Positions 14,529-23,024 of a stretch of 25,423 nt of DNA are shown piece by piece (the stretch's first letter is position 1; each line of letters begins with the position of its first letter). Location of the stretch: assembly GCA_040752635.1 (NCBI GenBank), contig JBFMGS010000035.1, positions 1 to 25,423 on the forward strand, written 5' to 3'. A program made the position numbers and the translations under genes. The notes below the pieces were generated by a model that saw nothing but the letters and a program-made list of their open reading frames with translations, searched no databases and was not told the DNA's origin. This DNA comes from JBFMGS01 sp040752635. GTDB lineage: Bacteria > Bacillota > SHA-98 > UBA4971.

Positions 14529-17418
14529 CCCGCGCAACTGTTTCGTCCTCAAGGAAGTCCGAAGCCGCCCCGGAAGCCACGACACGCCCTGACCGCAAGA
14601 TGTAGGCGCGGTCGGCAATGGCGAGCGCGGCACGGGCGTTCTGCTCCACGAGCAGCACCGTCATTCCTGCCCTGTTGATGTCGAGGATCGCCTGCATTAC
14701 CCGGTCAACGAGGATCGGGGCAAGTCCCATGGAGGGCTCATCCATGCAGATGAGCTTCGGGCTCGCGACAAGAGCCCGGGATATGGCGAGCATCTGCTGC
14801 TCTCCACCGGAGAGCGTGCCCGCGCGCTGGCCACGTCTTTCGGCAAGCGCCGGAAACAGCTCAAAGACGCGCTCTATCGATTGCGCGATAGCGCGCCGAT
14901 TCTGAAGCACATACCCACCAAGCTCGAGATTCTCAAGGACTGTGAGACCCGGGAAGATTCTGCGGCCCTCAGGGACGATCGCGATTCCGGCCCTTGCAAT
15001 CTCCGACGTGGGAAGGGCATCGATCCGCCGCCCCATGAAAATGATGTGGCCGGAACTCGGGCGTACTCCCCCGAGGATGGTCTTGAGCATCGTAGACTTT
15101 CCTGCGGCGTTGCTCCCGAGGACCACCACGATTTCTCCGGTGTTGACTTGAAGGTCCACTCCCTGTAATGCTCTTACGGCCCCATATGATGAATGGACAC
15201 CCCTGAGTTCCAGGACCGACTCCATGAAAGGTTTGTCTGAGCCTTCCTGCTGCGTCGCGATGCGCCTTCCGCTCCCGGCGGGCCCGACCAGTCTATCCGC
15301 GACGAGCTCTGCGGCGCCGCCTGAGGCGCTTGGTGCCCCGAGGTAAGCCTGCATCACCTCGGGGTTTGAAGCCACCTCGGCGGGCGTCCCCTCGGCGATC
15401 TTCTCTCCGTGGTCGAGGACGATCACTCGATCACACGTGTCTGCAACCACATCCATGTGGTGCTCTATCACGAGAACCGTGTACCCGCTCTCCCTTAGCA
15501 GGCGGATCTCCTCTACCACGTCGCCTGCCTCCTCGGGCGTCATCCCCGCCGTAGGCTCATCGAGGAGCAGGATTCGAGGCCCCGCCGCAAGCGCGCGTGC
15601 AAGCTCCACCCTTCGGCGGTCCGGGTATGTGAGGCTGTTGACAGGCGCGTTTTCTTTTGCTGCAAGCTCTGGTCCGAAGAAATTCACGGCGCCTTTTGCG
15701 CGGACGATCTCGGACGCTTCGTGCGCTCGAAATGCCCTCGTGCGCAGTATGATGCCTGGAAGACCTCCCGGGAGCCGAAGGTGGCATCCTGCGAGCACGT
15801 TCTCAAGGACGCTCTGGCTATCGAACAGCCTTATGTTCTGGAAGGTGCGTGCGACGCCAAGGGCGGCTATCTTGTAAGGAGGCATGGAGGAGATATCCTC
15901 CCCAAAGACCCGGATGTCTCCTGAGAACGGCTTCGCAATGCCGGTGATGAGGTTGAAGAGCGTGGTCTTCCCTGCTCCATTAGGGCCAATGATGCCTACT
16001 ACCTCTCCCTGGCGCACAGTAAGGCTGACGTCCGAGACGGCCACAAGGCCCCCGAACTTGCAGACGACGCCCTTGACCTCAAGGGCGACTTCCCTGAAAG
16101 GCTTCGCGTTTTGGACAGCATCCTGAGCCGGTGAGGTCACGACGATTCCGGCGAACAGGGGCGTGTCGGTCGGTCGGCGTTCGGGGCCGGGAGTGCCGCG
16201 TGCCGGGGCCTGCGCCGCCCCCGTCGAACTCTCCATGTCGGGAACTCGGCGCGCTGCCCGGCGTAGGCGCCTTATTGGGACCGAGATGGACGCTCCCGCC
16301 GGTAGGAGTCCCTGCGGACGGTACACCACGAGCAGCACCAGCGCGACTCCATAGATGAGCATCCGGTAAACGCTGTACGCGCGGAGCAACTCTGGAAGGA
16401 TCACCAGCACGAGAGGTCCCACCATTACCCCGGGGAGGCTTCTCATTCCTCCCAGGATGATCATGCAGTAGACCGCGATGGTTTCTGTCATGGTGAAGTT
16501 CTGAGGGAACACCGCGCGCTGCCATGACGCCAAAAGAGCCCCGGCGAGGCCCGCAAGGCCGGCTCCCCAGGAGAATGCCATCACCCTGTATCGTGCTACG
16601 TCAACACCCATGCATGCCGCTGCTACTTCATCCTCGCGGATAGCAGCCCAGGCGCGTCCGATCTTCGATCGAGTGACGCGGCTTACCACGATGGCGACTC
16701 CGGCGGCGACCACCCATATGAGGACGTATGACATCTCGAGCGAAGCGAAGCTTACACCGAAGATGTTCGGCGCGTCCACTCCGACGATGCCATTCGGGCC
16801 GTTTGTTATGTTCACAGGGCGGTCGAGGTTGTTGAGGAGGATGCGGACGATCTGGCCGAAGCCGAGCGTCACCATGGCCAGGTAATCCCCGCGCAGGTGA
16901 AGTGTTGGCACGCTCACAAGCACAGCCGCGGAGACCGCGGCCAGGACCGAGCAGGTTGCGCTCAAGAGGAAGGGCGCGTGCAACCCGAACTGGGGCGATG
17001 AAAGCAGGGCGTAGACGTACGCCCCGATTCCGTAGAACGCGACATACCCCAGGTCCAGAAGCCCTGCCTCTCCGGCCACGATATTGAGTCCGAGGGCGAG
17101 TATGAGGTAGAGCCCGCAAGACCCGCCGGCCCTGAGATAGTAATAGTTGCGTGCAAAAAGGGGTACGAGCACCAGAACTGCAAGGGCCGGGTATACGGCT
17201 GTCGCGACAGGCAAGGACCTCAGGACACGCTCCGTAGCTCGAGCAGAGGTCCATTCCGTGCTCCCCATCCCCTCATCAGGCGGGATACTGACCGGCTTGC
17301 AAGGCGTCTTTGACTTTGCCGGCATATCCTGTCGCTTCATGGATCGTTGCATCCCCTTGTAGCTTCGTGCAATGGTCAATACTTCTGTGAACCGGCACAA
17401 AGTCCTAAACCTTCTCAT
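14515..17418 (-). CDS. LivM-LivG-LivF fusion: HAAT ABC transporter permease with both ATPases
   Basis: One 967-residue frame holds three normally separate subunits. The LivM-type permease occupies about residues 1-390 (motif LNIVAGEAGLLDLGYVAFYG and a long N-terminal tail). A Pro/Ala-rich linker leads to a LivG-type ATPase at about 440-690: Walker A GPNGAGKTT near 477, Walker B ILLLDEPTAGM near 614. A second linker leads to a LivF-type ATPase at about 732-967: Walker A GSNAAGKST, signature LSGGEQQ near 866, Walker B LICMDEPS. The LivG signature reads LTYPDRRRVE instead of the usual L-x-YGQQRR form. Internal ATGs at the domain starts (codons 395 and 732) lack ribosome-binding sites, so the fusion appears genuine. 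It overlaps livH by 14 bp; GGGAG precedes the ATG. Transport of branched-chain or aromatic amino acids, or related acids, is typical of the family. Confidence 0.92.
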   Translation of the reverse strand: MRRFRTLCRFTEVLTIARSYKGMQRSMKRQDMPAKSKTPCKPVSIPPDEGMGSTEWTSARATERVLRSLPVATAVYPALAVLVLVPLFARNYYYLRAGGSCGLYLILALGLNIVAGEAGLLDLGYVAFYGIGAYVYALLSSPQFGLHAPFLLSATCSVLAAVSAAVLVSVPTLHLRGDYLAMVTLGFGQIVRILLNNLDRPVNITNGPNGIVGVDAPNIFGVSFASLEMSYVLIWVVAAGVAIVVSRVTRSKIGRAWAAIREDEVAAACMGVDVARYRVMAFSWGAGLAGLAGALLASWQRAVFPQNFTMTETIAVYCMIILGGMRSLPGVMVGPLVLVILPELLRAYSVYRMLIYGVALVLLVVYRPQGLLPAGASISVPIRRLRRAARRVPDMESSTGAAQAPARGTPGPERRPTDTPLFAGIVVTSPAQDAVQNAKPFREVALEVKGVVCKFGGLVAVSDVSLTVRQGEVVGIIGPNGAGKTTLFNLITGIAKPFSGDIRVFGEDISSMPPYKIAALGVARTFQNIRLFDSQSVLENVLAGCHLRLPGGLPGIILRTRAFRAHEASEIVRAKGAVNFFGPELAAKENAPVNSLTYPDRRRVELARALAAGPRILLLDEPTAGMTPEEAGDVVEEIRLLRESGYTVLVIEHHMDVVADTCDRVIVLDHGEKIAEGTPAEVASNPEVMQAYLGAPSASGGAAELVADRLVGPAGSGRRIATQQEGSDKPFMESVLELRGVHSSYGAVRALQGVDLQVNTGEIVVVLGSNAAGKSTMLKTILGGVRPSSGHIIFMGRRIDALPTSEIARAGIAIVPEGRRIFPGLTVLENLELGGYVLQNRRAIAQSIERVFELFPALAERRGQRAGTLSGGEQQMLAISRALVASPKLICMDEPSMGLAPILVDRVMQAILDINRAGMTVLLVEQNARAALAIADRAYILRSGRVVASGAASDFLEDETVARAYLS

Positions 17419-18334
17419 GCGCTTGTTCTCCCAGGAGACCTGCAGGCTTCAGTATGAGGGTCGCGATCAAGACCGCGAAAACTATCGCATCCTTGTACAC
17501 CGGCGCAACGAATAGCACTCCGAAGCTCTCCGCAAGGCCAAGCACAAGGCCGCCGGCCATCGCCCCCCTGATATTCCCTATGCCTCCCAGCACCGCTGCG
17601 GTAAACGCCTTCAAGCCTGCGGAGAACCCGATGACGAAGTCCACTTGCATGTAGTAGAGCCCGATCATGACGCCGGCAATGCCTGCAAGCGCAGAGCCGA
17701 TGAGAAAGGTCGCCGCGATCACCCCGGTGGTGCGGATGCCCATGTATTCTGCGGCTTCCCGGTCCTGGCTCGTCGCGCGCATGGCCTTGCCCAGCATGGT
17801 GCGGGAAACCGCGAAGTCCAGCGCGAACATGAGGGCGAGCGACACCCCGATGATGGCGAGGCGCGTCGCAGAGATGGTGGCTCCCCCAGCGTGAACTGTC
17901 CAGTTCTGCGGGATCAGGAGCTCAGTCTGGTATGCTTTCGCACGCCCCGCCGTTAGTAACATAGCGGCATTTTCAAGGATGATCGATACGCCAAGCGCAG
18001 AGATGAGCGGGGCCAGGCGCGAGCTTTTGCGAAGCGGGCGGTATGCGAACCGCTCGATGGCCCCTCCGAGAAGGCTCGTAGCCACCATAGCCGCCAGAGC
18101 CATTGCAAGGAGCACCACGAGCGGATGTGCGGCGAGCATGCCACCCGGGGTGAGGAGATGCAGCACTCCCCACCCCACGAATGCCCCCACCATAAACACA
18201 TCCCCGTGAGCGAAATTGAGCATTTTGAGGATGCCGTATACCATGGAGTAACCGAGCGCAAGCAAGGCGTATACACTGCCGAGCGTTAGCCCGTTTACCA
18301 CCTGTTGGGGCAATTGCGCAAGCACTTGTTCCAC
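17405..18334 (-). CDS. livH: LivH-type ABC transporter permease
   Basis: This 309-residue, roughly eight-helix permease is of the hydrophobic amino acid uptake (HAAT) family. Typical features are the N-terminal NGLTLGSVYALLALGYSMVY, NFAHGDVFMVGAF, the EAA-like region EYMGIRTTGVIAATFLIGSA and the C-terminal AAVLGGIGNIRGAMAGGLVL. It pairs with the LivM part of the fusion protein to form the membrane channel. The start is GTG 18332-18334, supported by family alignment; its ribosome-binding site is weak (GGGAGGAG lies about 26 bases upstream). The 76-bp gap to the substrate-binding-protein gene holds no terminator, so the genes should share a transcript. Confidence 0.92.
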   Translation of the reverse strand: MEQVLAQLPQQVVNGLTLGSVYALLALGYSMVYGILKMLNFAHGDVFMVGAFVGWGVLHLLTPGGMLAAHPLVVLLAMALAAMVATSLLGGAIERFAYRPLRKSSRLAPLISALGVSIILENAAMLLTAGRAKAYQTELLIPQNWTVHAGGATISATRLAIIGVSLALMFALDFAVSRTMLGKAMRATSQDREAAEYMGIRTTGVIAATFLIGSALAGIAGVMIGLYYMQVDFVIGFSAGLKAFTAAVLGGIGNIRGAMAGGLVLGLAESFGVLFVAPVYKDAIVFAVLIATLILKPAGLLGEQAHEKV

Positions 18335-18410
18335 TGCGCCGCCGCGAGGGCGCTCCTCCCATCCATGGGACGAGAGGAGTCGCGGCTTTCCTCCTTTCAG
18401 CCAGCTCGGG

Positions 18411-19607
18411 CTACTTTACCTCTGCGGGGTACTCTTCGACCTGGACGAAGTCGTTGCCCTGGACCTTGAACACGTAGATGCTCGCGCCGACTACGTCACC
18501 CTTCGCGTTGAAGCTTATGGGGAAGCCCAGTATACCCTGGTACCCGCGAGTAGAGTGCACGGCCTCCAGCACGGCTTCCCTCGTCAGGGCGGCAGGGTTG
18601 TCGCCCGCTGCTTTCCTCATGGCCGCGATGAGGAGCTTGGTCGCCTCGTAGCTCTGGCCGGAGAAGATGCTCATGGCGCCATATTTGCCCTCGAACTTCT
18701 TGATGAACCCTTGCGCCTGCGGGACGTCTTTGATGTCGCGCCCTATGGCTGTCACATACATCCCCTCGGCCGCCCCGCCAGCCCCTGCAATGAGCTGATC
18801 CTTCTCCTTGAGCCCGTCCCCTCCCATGAGCTTGGGTGTGAGGCCGAGGCCCACGGCCTGCTTGATCAGGGCTGCAGCCTGGGCCGGGTTGGGAAGCGCA
18901 AGGTACAGCAGGTCAGGCCCGACGGTCTTGACCTTCGTGAGGATGGGAGAGAAATCCCTGTCTTCAGGCGTGATCTGACCGCGCGTGATCTTGACGCCGG
19001 CCTTCTTGAGAGCCGCTGCGACCTGGTCCGCAAGGCCCTGGCCGTAGGTGCCCTTGTCGTCGATGATATAGACGTTCTTCGCGCCGACCTCCTCCACTAT
19101 GAACCTTGCTGCGGCAGGCCCCTGTGCGTCGTCCCTGGGGCATATCCTGTGCATGACTCGATATCCAAGTTCGGTCAGGGATGGGTTCGTTGCCGACTGG
19201 CTTATAAGGACCAGGCCCGCCCGCTGATAAGTAGGCAGGGCAGCGTTAACCGTGGAACTGTTCATCGGTCCCACTACGCCCAACACGTTCTTGTCCATGG
19301 CCAGCTTCTCAGCAACCAGGATAGCCTTGGACGGGTCGGCTGCGTCGTCGGCCACGACGACCTCGACCTTGCGCCCGTTCACTCCCCCTTCCGCGTTCGC
19401 CTCATCCACCGCCATTTGAATGGCGTTCAGCGAGTCAAGCCCGATCTTGGAAAGATCCCCGGTGAACGGCCCCGCAGCGCCGATTCTGACCGGCGGGAGT
19501 TCTTTCCCGAACGTTACGCCCATTCCCACACACGTCACTAACACCGTCAGAATCAGGGCACTCGCTACGTTTGTGACTTTCATCGTCCGTGTAAGCTGCC
19601 TCCTCAT
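18411..19607 (-). CDS. HAAT-family substrate-binding protein (LivK-like)
   Basis: This protein of 398 residues is exported: a basic, hydrophobic leader to about residue 34 is followed by the family start VRIGAAGPFTGDLSKIGLDS. Other family motifs are KVEVVVADDAADPSKAILVA, GPMNSSTVNAALPTYQRAGL and VYIIDDKGTYGQGLADQV. Residue C27 lies in LVTC, a poor lipobox, so it may be released or anchored by the leader rather than lipidated. The frame is open upstream to 19682. ATG 19605-19607 is preferred because it overlaps the AOR stop as ATGA and has GGAGG about ten bases upstream. It should deliver a hydrophobic or aromatic amino acid or related acid to LivH/LivMGF. Confidence 0.92.
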   Translation of the reverse strand: MRRQLTRTMKVTNVASALILTVLVTCVGMGVTFGKELPPVRIGAAGPFTGDLSKIGLDSLNAIQMAVDEANAEGGVNGRKVEVVVADDAADPSKAILVAEKLAMDKNVLGVVGPMNSSTVNAALPTYQRAGLVLISQSATNPSLTELGYRVMHRICPRDDAQGPAAARFIVEEVGAKNVYIIDDKGTYGQGLADQVAAALKKAGVKITRGQITPEDRDFSPILTKVKTVGPDLLYLALPNPAQAAALIKQAVGLGLTPKLMGGDGLKEKDQLIAGAGGAAEGMYVTAIGRDIKDVPQAQGFIKKFEGKYGAMSIFSGQSYEATKLLIAAMRKAAGDNPAALTREAVLEAVHSTRGYQGILGFPISFNAKGDVVGASIYVFKVQGNDFVQVEEYPAEVK

Positions 19608-21547
19608 TTTGCTTCTGCCTCCTTCTTGTCCTCTCGCTTCTCTACTATCGGCACGCCTCGCTGCATAAGGCGGCTTACCCATTCATGCAGGCCGAGTCTG
19701 CAGAGGGTGTCGGCGGCAGGCACCCCTGTCGCGGGATCCCACCCGCGCGCGTCGTAGTATTCGTCGAGCATATCGTCGAGCTTCACCGTGCTTCCGCTCG
19801 TTGCTCCACATCCGTCAGGCATCGGTTCTTCCAGGAAACGCCTTGGGAGGCTATCGTCGCTCCTGCGTATCCCGAGGGCAACGATGAAGCAACGTTCCAG
19901 GTTGACGATGCGCTCGCAGATCTGTTGTACTTCGCCGCCATCGATGTCCCAGCCTACTGTCGCGTGAAGAACCCTTGCCGCATCTTCAAACGGGAGGACC
20001 TCCATGTTCGCGATGGTGTTCTTGCACGCATCCAGCGAGTCTGCGAGCGCGCACAATTCCTCGAAATGCTTGACCACGCGCCCCTTGCCCTTGTGCTCCA
20101 GCCTGAAGGCTGACTCCCTCGCTCCGAACCGCCTGAGTCCCGCTTCCGCATCCTGCGAGAACTCAAAGGAAGGTTCAGATCTCAGGTGATCGCCGCCCCG
20201 GCTTGCCACCGCATTGCCGAGCGCGTACCCTTTGATGCCCCTCGGGTCCGCCATGAATATCTCCAGGCCCTTCACGTGCATCGCCAGGTCCTCGCTTCCC
20301 CTCCCTATCTTCCTCGCTGCCTCCCGCACCCCGTCCGCAAGCACGTCCCCGAAGCCTTCGCGCGCTGCTATCTTGCGAACCAGGGTCCTCACTGCTTCAA
20401 TGTTTCCCCAGGTGAGATCGAGCCCGTCTGTCTCATCGCGTGTGACGATGCCGCGCTCAAAGCACTCCATGGCGAAGGAAACACACTCCGCCGTGGAGAT
20501 GACGTCCATCCCGGCGCGGTTGCAGGTATCGAGCGTGGCCAGGCCCGCCTCGAGATCGTCTGACCCGATGCGCGACGTGAACGCCGCAAGGCCCTCAAAC
20601 TCCGGGCCCTCGCTCTTGAGTCCCGCGTACGGCCCGGACTTTATCTCGAAGAACCTGCTGCAAGGGATGGTGCAAGAGAAGCAGGCTTTCCCCTTCACTC
20701 TCAACCTTACCGCAAGCTCCTCGCCGCTCACCTTCGCCGCGTGCTCGAACCTTCCCACCTGAAAGTGACGAGTGGAAAGGCAACCGACAGCGTTCAGCAC
20801 CGAAACGAGCGTGGTGGTCCCAAGAGCAACCCTGGGCTTGTACTCGGGGTGGGCGAAGATCCTCGCGTCAAGGTCTCGGATGAAATCCAGGAAAGCATCG
20901 GGATGGGCGACCTCCACCAGCCTCGTGCCCCGCACGACGATGGCCTTGAGCCTTTTGGACGCCATGACGGCACCCATCCCGGTTCTCGCTGCGGCGCGCA
21001 CGAGGTTGCAGAACACCCCGGAGAACCTGACCCCCCGCTCAGCCGCAGGGCCGATGCAAGCAACCTGGGCTCGCTTGCCGTGCCGCGCCAGGAGTCGCCT
21101 TTGAGTCTCCCACACGTCAAGACCGGCAAGATCCTCGGCAGGAACGATCTCTACCTCGTCGTCGCAAACAAGGAGATATGACAGCCGGTCGGCTCTCTCC
21201 TCGATGACCACCTGGTCGTACCCGGCGAATTTGAGCTCCGGTCCGAAGAACCCGCCGGCGTTGGAATCGCCCAGTATACCTGTCTGGGGGGACTTTGACG
21301 TGAAGTTGACTCTCGCTGCCCCCGGGAACAACGTGCCGTCGAGCGGCCCCACGCCCACGACGAGGACGTTTTCCGGGGCAAGCGGGTCAACATCGAGATC
21401 GATCTCCCGAACGAGTTGCGCAACGTTAAGGCCTCGCCCGCCCAGGTACCGTCTAGCCGTGCCGGGATCGAGGGGCTCCTTTGTGATCCTCTGCTCGGTA
21501 AGATTAACTCGCAATACTTTTCCGGCGTAGCCGTACAACCGCGTCAC
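19604..21547 (-). CDS. aor: Aldehyde:ferredoxin oxidoreductase (tungsten/molybdenum enzyme)
   Basis: This 647-residue AOR-family enzyme interconverts aldehydes and carboxylic acids with ferredoxin. It contains a tungstopterin and one [4Fe-4S] cluster. Cluster ligands are visible as C289, C292 and C296 (CFSCTIPC) and C508 (LADSLDACK). N-terminal family features include YGYAGKVLRVNLTEQRI, YLGGRGLN and the pterin-binding stretch ILGDSNAGGFFGPELKFAGY. The start is GTG 21545-21547 with GGAGGAAGG four bases upstream. It follows a ferredoxin-fusion gene and overlaps the substrate-binding protein gene by four bases, so translation is probably coupled to the transporter. The substrate is not readable from the sequence; context suggests an aldehyde or acid derived from a hydrophobic amino acid. 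Confidence 0.93.
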   Translation of the reverse strand: MTRLYGYAGKVLRVNLTEQRITKEPLDPGTARRYLGGRGLNVAQLVREIDLDVDPLAPENVLVVGVGPLDGTLFPGAARVNFTSKSPQTGILGDSNAGGFFGPELKFAGYDQVVIEERADRLSYLLVCDDEVEIVPAEDLAGLDVWETQRRLLARHGKRAQVACIGPAAERGVRFSGVFCNLVRAAARTGMGAVMASKRLKAIVVRGTRLVEVAHPDAFLDFIRDLDARIFAHPEYKPRVALGTTTLVSVLNAVGCLSTRHFQVGRFEHAAKVSGEELAVRLRVKGKACFSCTIPCSRFFEIKSGPYAGLKSEGPEFEGLAAFTSRIGSDDLEAGLATLDTCNRAGMDVISTAECVSFAMECFERGIVTRDETDGLDLTWGNIEAVRTLVRKIAAREGFGDVLADGVREAARKIGRGSEDLAMHVKGLEIFMADPRGIKGYALGNAVASRGGDHLRSEPSFEFSQDAEAGLRRFGARESAFRLEHKGKGRVVKHFEELCALADSLDACKNTIANMEVLPFEDAARVLHATVGWDIDGGEVQQICERIVNLERCFIVALGIRRSDDSLPRRFLEEPMPDGCGATSGSTVKLDDMLDEYYDARGWDPATGVPAADTLCRLGLHEWVSRLMQRGVPIVEKREDKKEAEAK

Positions 21548-21780
21548 GTATCCTTCCTCCCATGCCTCTCCCGTACCTGTTTACCCTCAGGGCCGCCCGA
21601 TCGATGATATACGGCGCCGTGTCGTTTTCGTGGCCCTCCCTTCAGCGGACCGGTACCACTTCGCCGGATGTAGAAGCGGTGCCCGGTTCGGCGGACGTTG
21701 CTTTTCCATTCTGCCGGGAAGGGGCCGCCTTCCGTAGCCTCCACCTCCACAGCCGCGCGCGACCTCAGTAGAGGCTTCAT
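21544..21780 (-). CDS. Possible small basic ORF between ferredoxin fusion and AOR
   Basis: A 78-codon frame from ATG 21778-21780 ends in a TGA that overlaps the AOR start codon as GTGA, the layout expected of coupled genes. The product would be Arg/Gly-rich, without membrane segments or recognisable domain. It is not a MoaD-like sulfur carrier, which would be the expected small neighbour of AOR. No good ribosome-binding site is seen. Composition is that of non-coding GC-rich DNA, so this may be chance. Confidence 0.2.
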   Translation of the reverse strand: MKPLLRSRAAVEVEATEGGPFPAEWKSNVRRTGHRFYIRRSGTGPLKGGPRKRHGAVYHRSGGPEGKQVRERHGRKDT

Positions 21781-21861
21781 ACGTGATAGAACGGCACCGG
21801 GATGGATCGGCACCGGCACCAGGCAACCGATCTGTTGACCACGAGTTCCCGCGCCCCGGCC

Positions 21862-22692
21862 TCACGAATCCTGCTGCAGCACAGGTCCGCGGCTTCCGGA
21901 CGCAGTCGGCGACACGAGCCGTTCGCCGCCGATCTGCCCGCCGGCCACTCCAAAAGAGATGGCCCGTGTTGCGCACCTCTTGACGCACTGGGGGTCCCCG
22001 CCGCATAGGTCGCAGATGAGGGGCGTTCCCCTTTCCGGGTGGAACGTGACGGCATTGAAAGGGCACGCCCTCGCGCAGTCGCCGCACCCGGAGCAGAGGT
22101 CCTCATCCACCAGCACGCAACGGGTCTTCGCGTCCCGCGACAGGGCCTTGTTGGGACAGGCCTCTACGCACCTCGCGTTCCCGCATTGTCTGCAAACCTG
22201 CGGGCGGTCGATGCCGTCTTCGTCAACCTTGTCCACGTGGATCCTGGACAGGGTGTCGGAGAACTCTCGTTCATGCGTGAAGCTACATACCAGTTCACAT
22301 GCCCGGCAGCCAGCACAGACCTTTTCGTTTACTAGAATCCTCGGCGACGGGTCCTTCCGAGGTCTGCCCTCGCCCAGCCGTTCGATGCGGAATATGACCA
22401 TGCCGTTCGGGTCGGGGCAGGAGATCCTGTCGGCATCTAGTAGCCAGTCATTTTCCTCAACTATATTCCGCTGCTTTGCGGGAAGCATCGGGAGGATGCT
22501 TTGCAGCGCCCACATGCATATGAACTTGCCCGCAGGGATAGTGATGCGCCCTCCGCTCACCTCGAAGTAGTCGCCGACCTTCATCGGCAGGTCGCAGAAC
22601 CCGCGGATCTCATCTACCACGATCCTGAGATCGTACAATGCCTGGTGCACCTCCGGCGTCGATTCTCGAAAGAAGGACATAGGCGTTGGCAT
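21862..22692 (-). CDS. TIGR04076-like domain fused to a four-cluster ferredoxin domain
   Basis: About residues 1-110 match the TIGR04076 pattern: DLRIVVDEIRGFCDLPMKVG, GGRITIPAGKFICMWALQSI, and ISCPDPNGMVIFRIERLGEG. From about 120 follows a ferredoxin of the AOR/HycB electron-transfer type with four Cys sets: CAGCRACELVC, CRQCGNARCVEAC, CSGCGDCARAC and CDLCGGDPQCVKRC. The protein probably passes electrons between ferredoxin and AOR; the TIGR04076 part is of unknown function. The start is uncertain. ATG 22692 or ATG 22680 fits the domain; ATG 22914, with GGAG four bases upstream, would add 74 residues of unconserved sequence. It is the first gene after the T-box leader, from which it is separated by about 300 bp. 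The C-terminal tail beyond the last Cys motif is long and unlike the family. Confidence 0.85.
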   Translation of the reverse strand: MPTPMSFFRESTPEVHQALYDLRIVVDEIRGFCDLPMKVGDYFEVSGGRITIPAGKFICMWALQSILPMLPAKQRNIVEENDWLLDADRISCPDPNGMVIFRIERLGEGRPRKDPSPRILVNEKVCAGCRACELVCSFTHEREFSDTLSRIHVDKVDEDGIDRPQVCRQCGNARCVEACPNKALSRDAKTRCVLVDEDLCSGCGDCARACPFNAVTFHPERGTPLICDLCGGDPQCVKRCATRAISFGVAGGQIGGERLVSPTASGSRGPVLQQDS

Positions 22693-22952
22693 GCCTTCGA
22701 TTTCCCACCAGCCCCTACGCTCGGCTTCGCACGGCGGACCCGCTCTGGCTTCCTGTTGGACGCTCCCGCTCACTGTACCCATCTGCGCTGCATCGGGTTG
22801 TCGTCGTTGGGTCAAGCGCTCCAATCGGGGGTATCGAACGCGCTTCCCCACGCAAGGATCGATAACCCTTGTTACAGGGGCCAGGGGCTCTTGTTCGCTG
22901 GCCTCGGTTGCCATGGGGCTCCACTCACCGCTGCCCGTGTTCCTGCCTTCCA

Positions 22953-22976
22953 AGTAAGAATGCGAGTAAGAATGCG
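22953..22976. repeat. 12-bp tandem duplication downstream of the T-box terminator
   Basis: AGTAAGAATGCG occurs twice in direct succession (22953-22964 and 22965-22976), followed by AG. It lies in the roughly 300-bp stretch between the T-box terminator and the first gene; the rest of that stretch has no recognised element. Confidence 0.85.
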
Positions 22977-22996
22977 AGCGGCCACCTGCGCTAAAC

Positions 22997-23024
22997 AAAA
23001 AAGCCCGCCCCGCAAGGGACGAGC
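22997..23024 (-). terminator. T-box terminator
   Basis: GCTCGTCCC pairs with GGGGCGGGC through two G-U pairs, around loop TTGC, and is followed by TTTTTT on the minus strand. It starts eight bases after the T-box motif, the normal arrangement for a T-box expression platform. Confidence 0.88.

Noticed and set aside
18555..19541. Long plus-strand open frame (328 codons)
   Set aside because: It is antisense to the substrate-binding protein gene, whose family motifs and signal peptide are unmistakable; GC-rich coding DNA often leaves the opposite strand open.
22820..22900. tRNA-like T-loop sequence GCGTTCGATACCCC on the minus strand
   Set aside because: No matching acceptor, D or anticodon arms could be found around it.
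22953..22976. CRISPR-like repeat
   Set aside because: Only two directly adjacent 12-bp copies exist, with no spacers and no cas genes; it is a simple tandem duplication.
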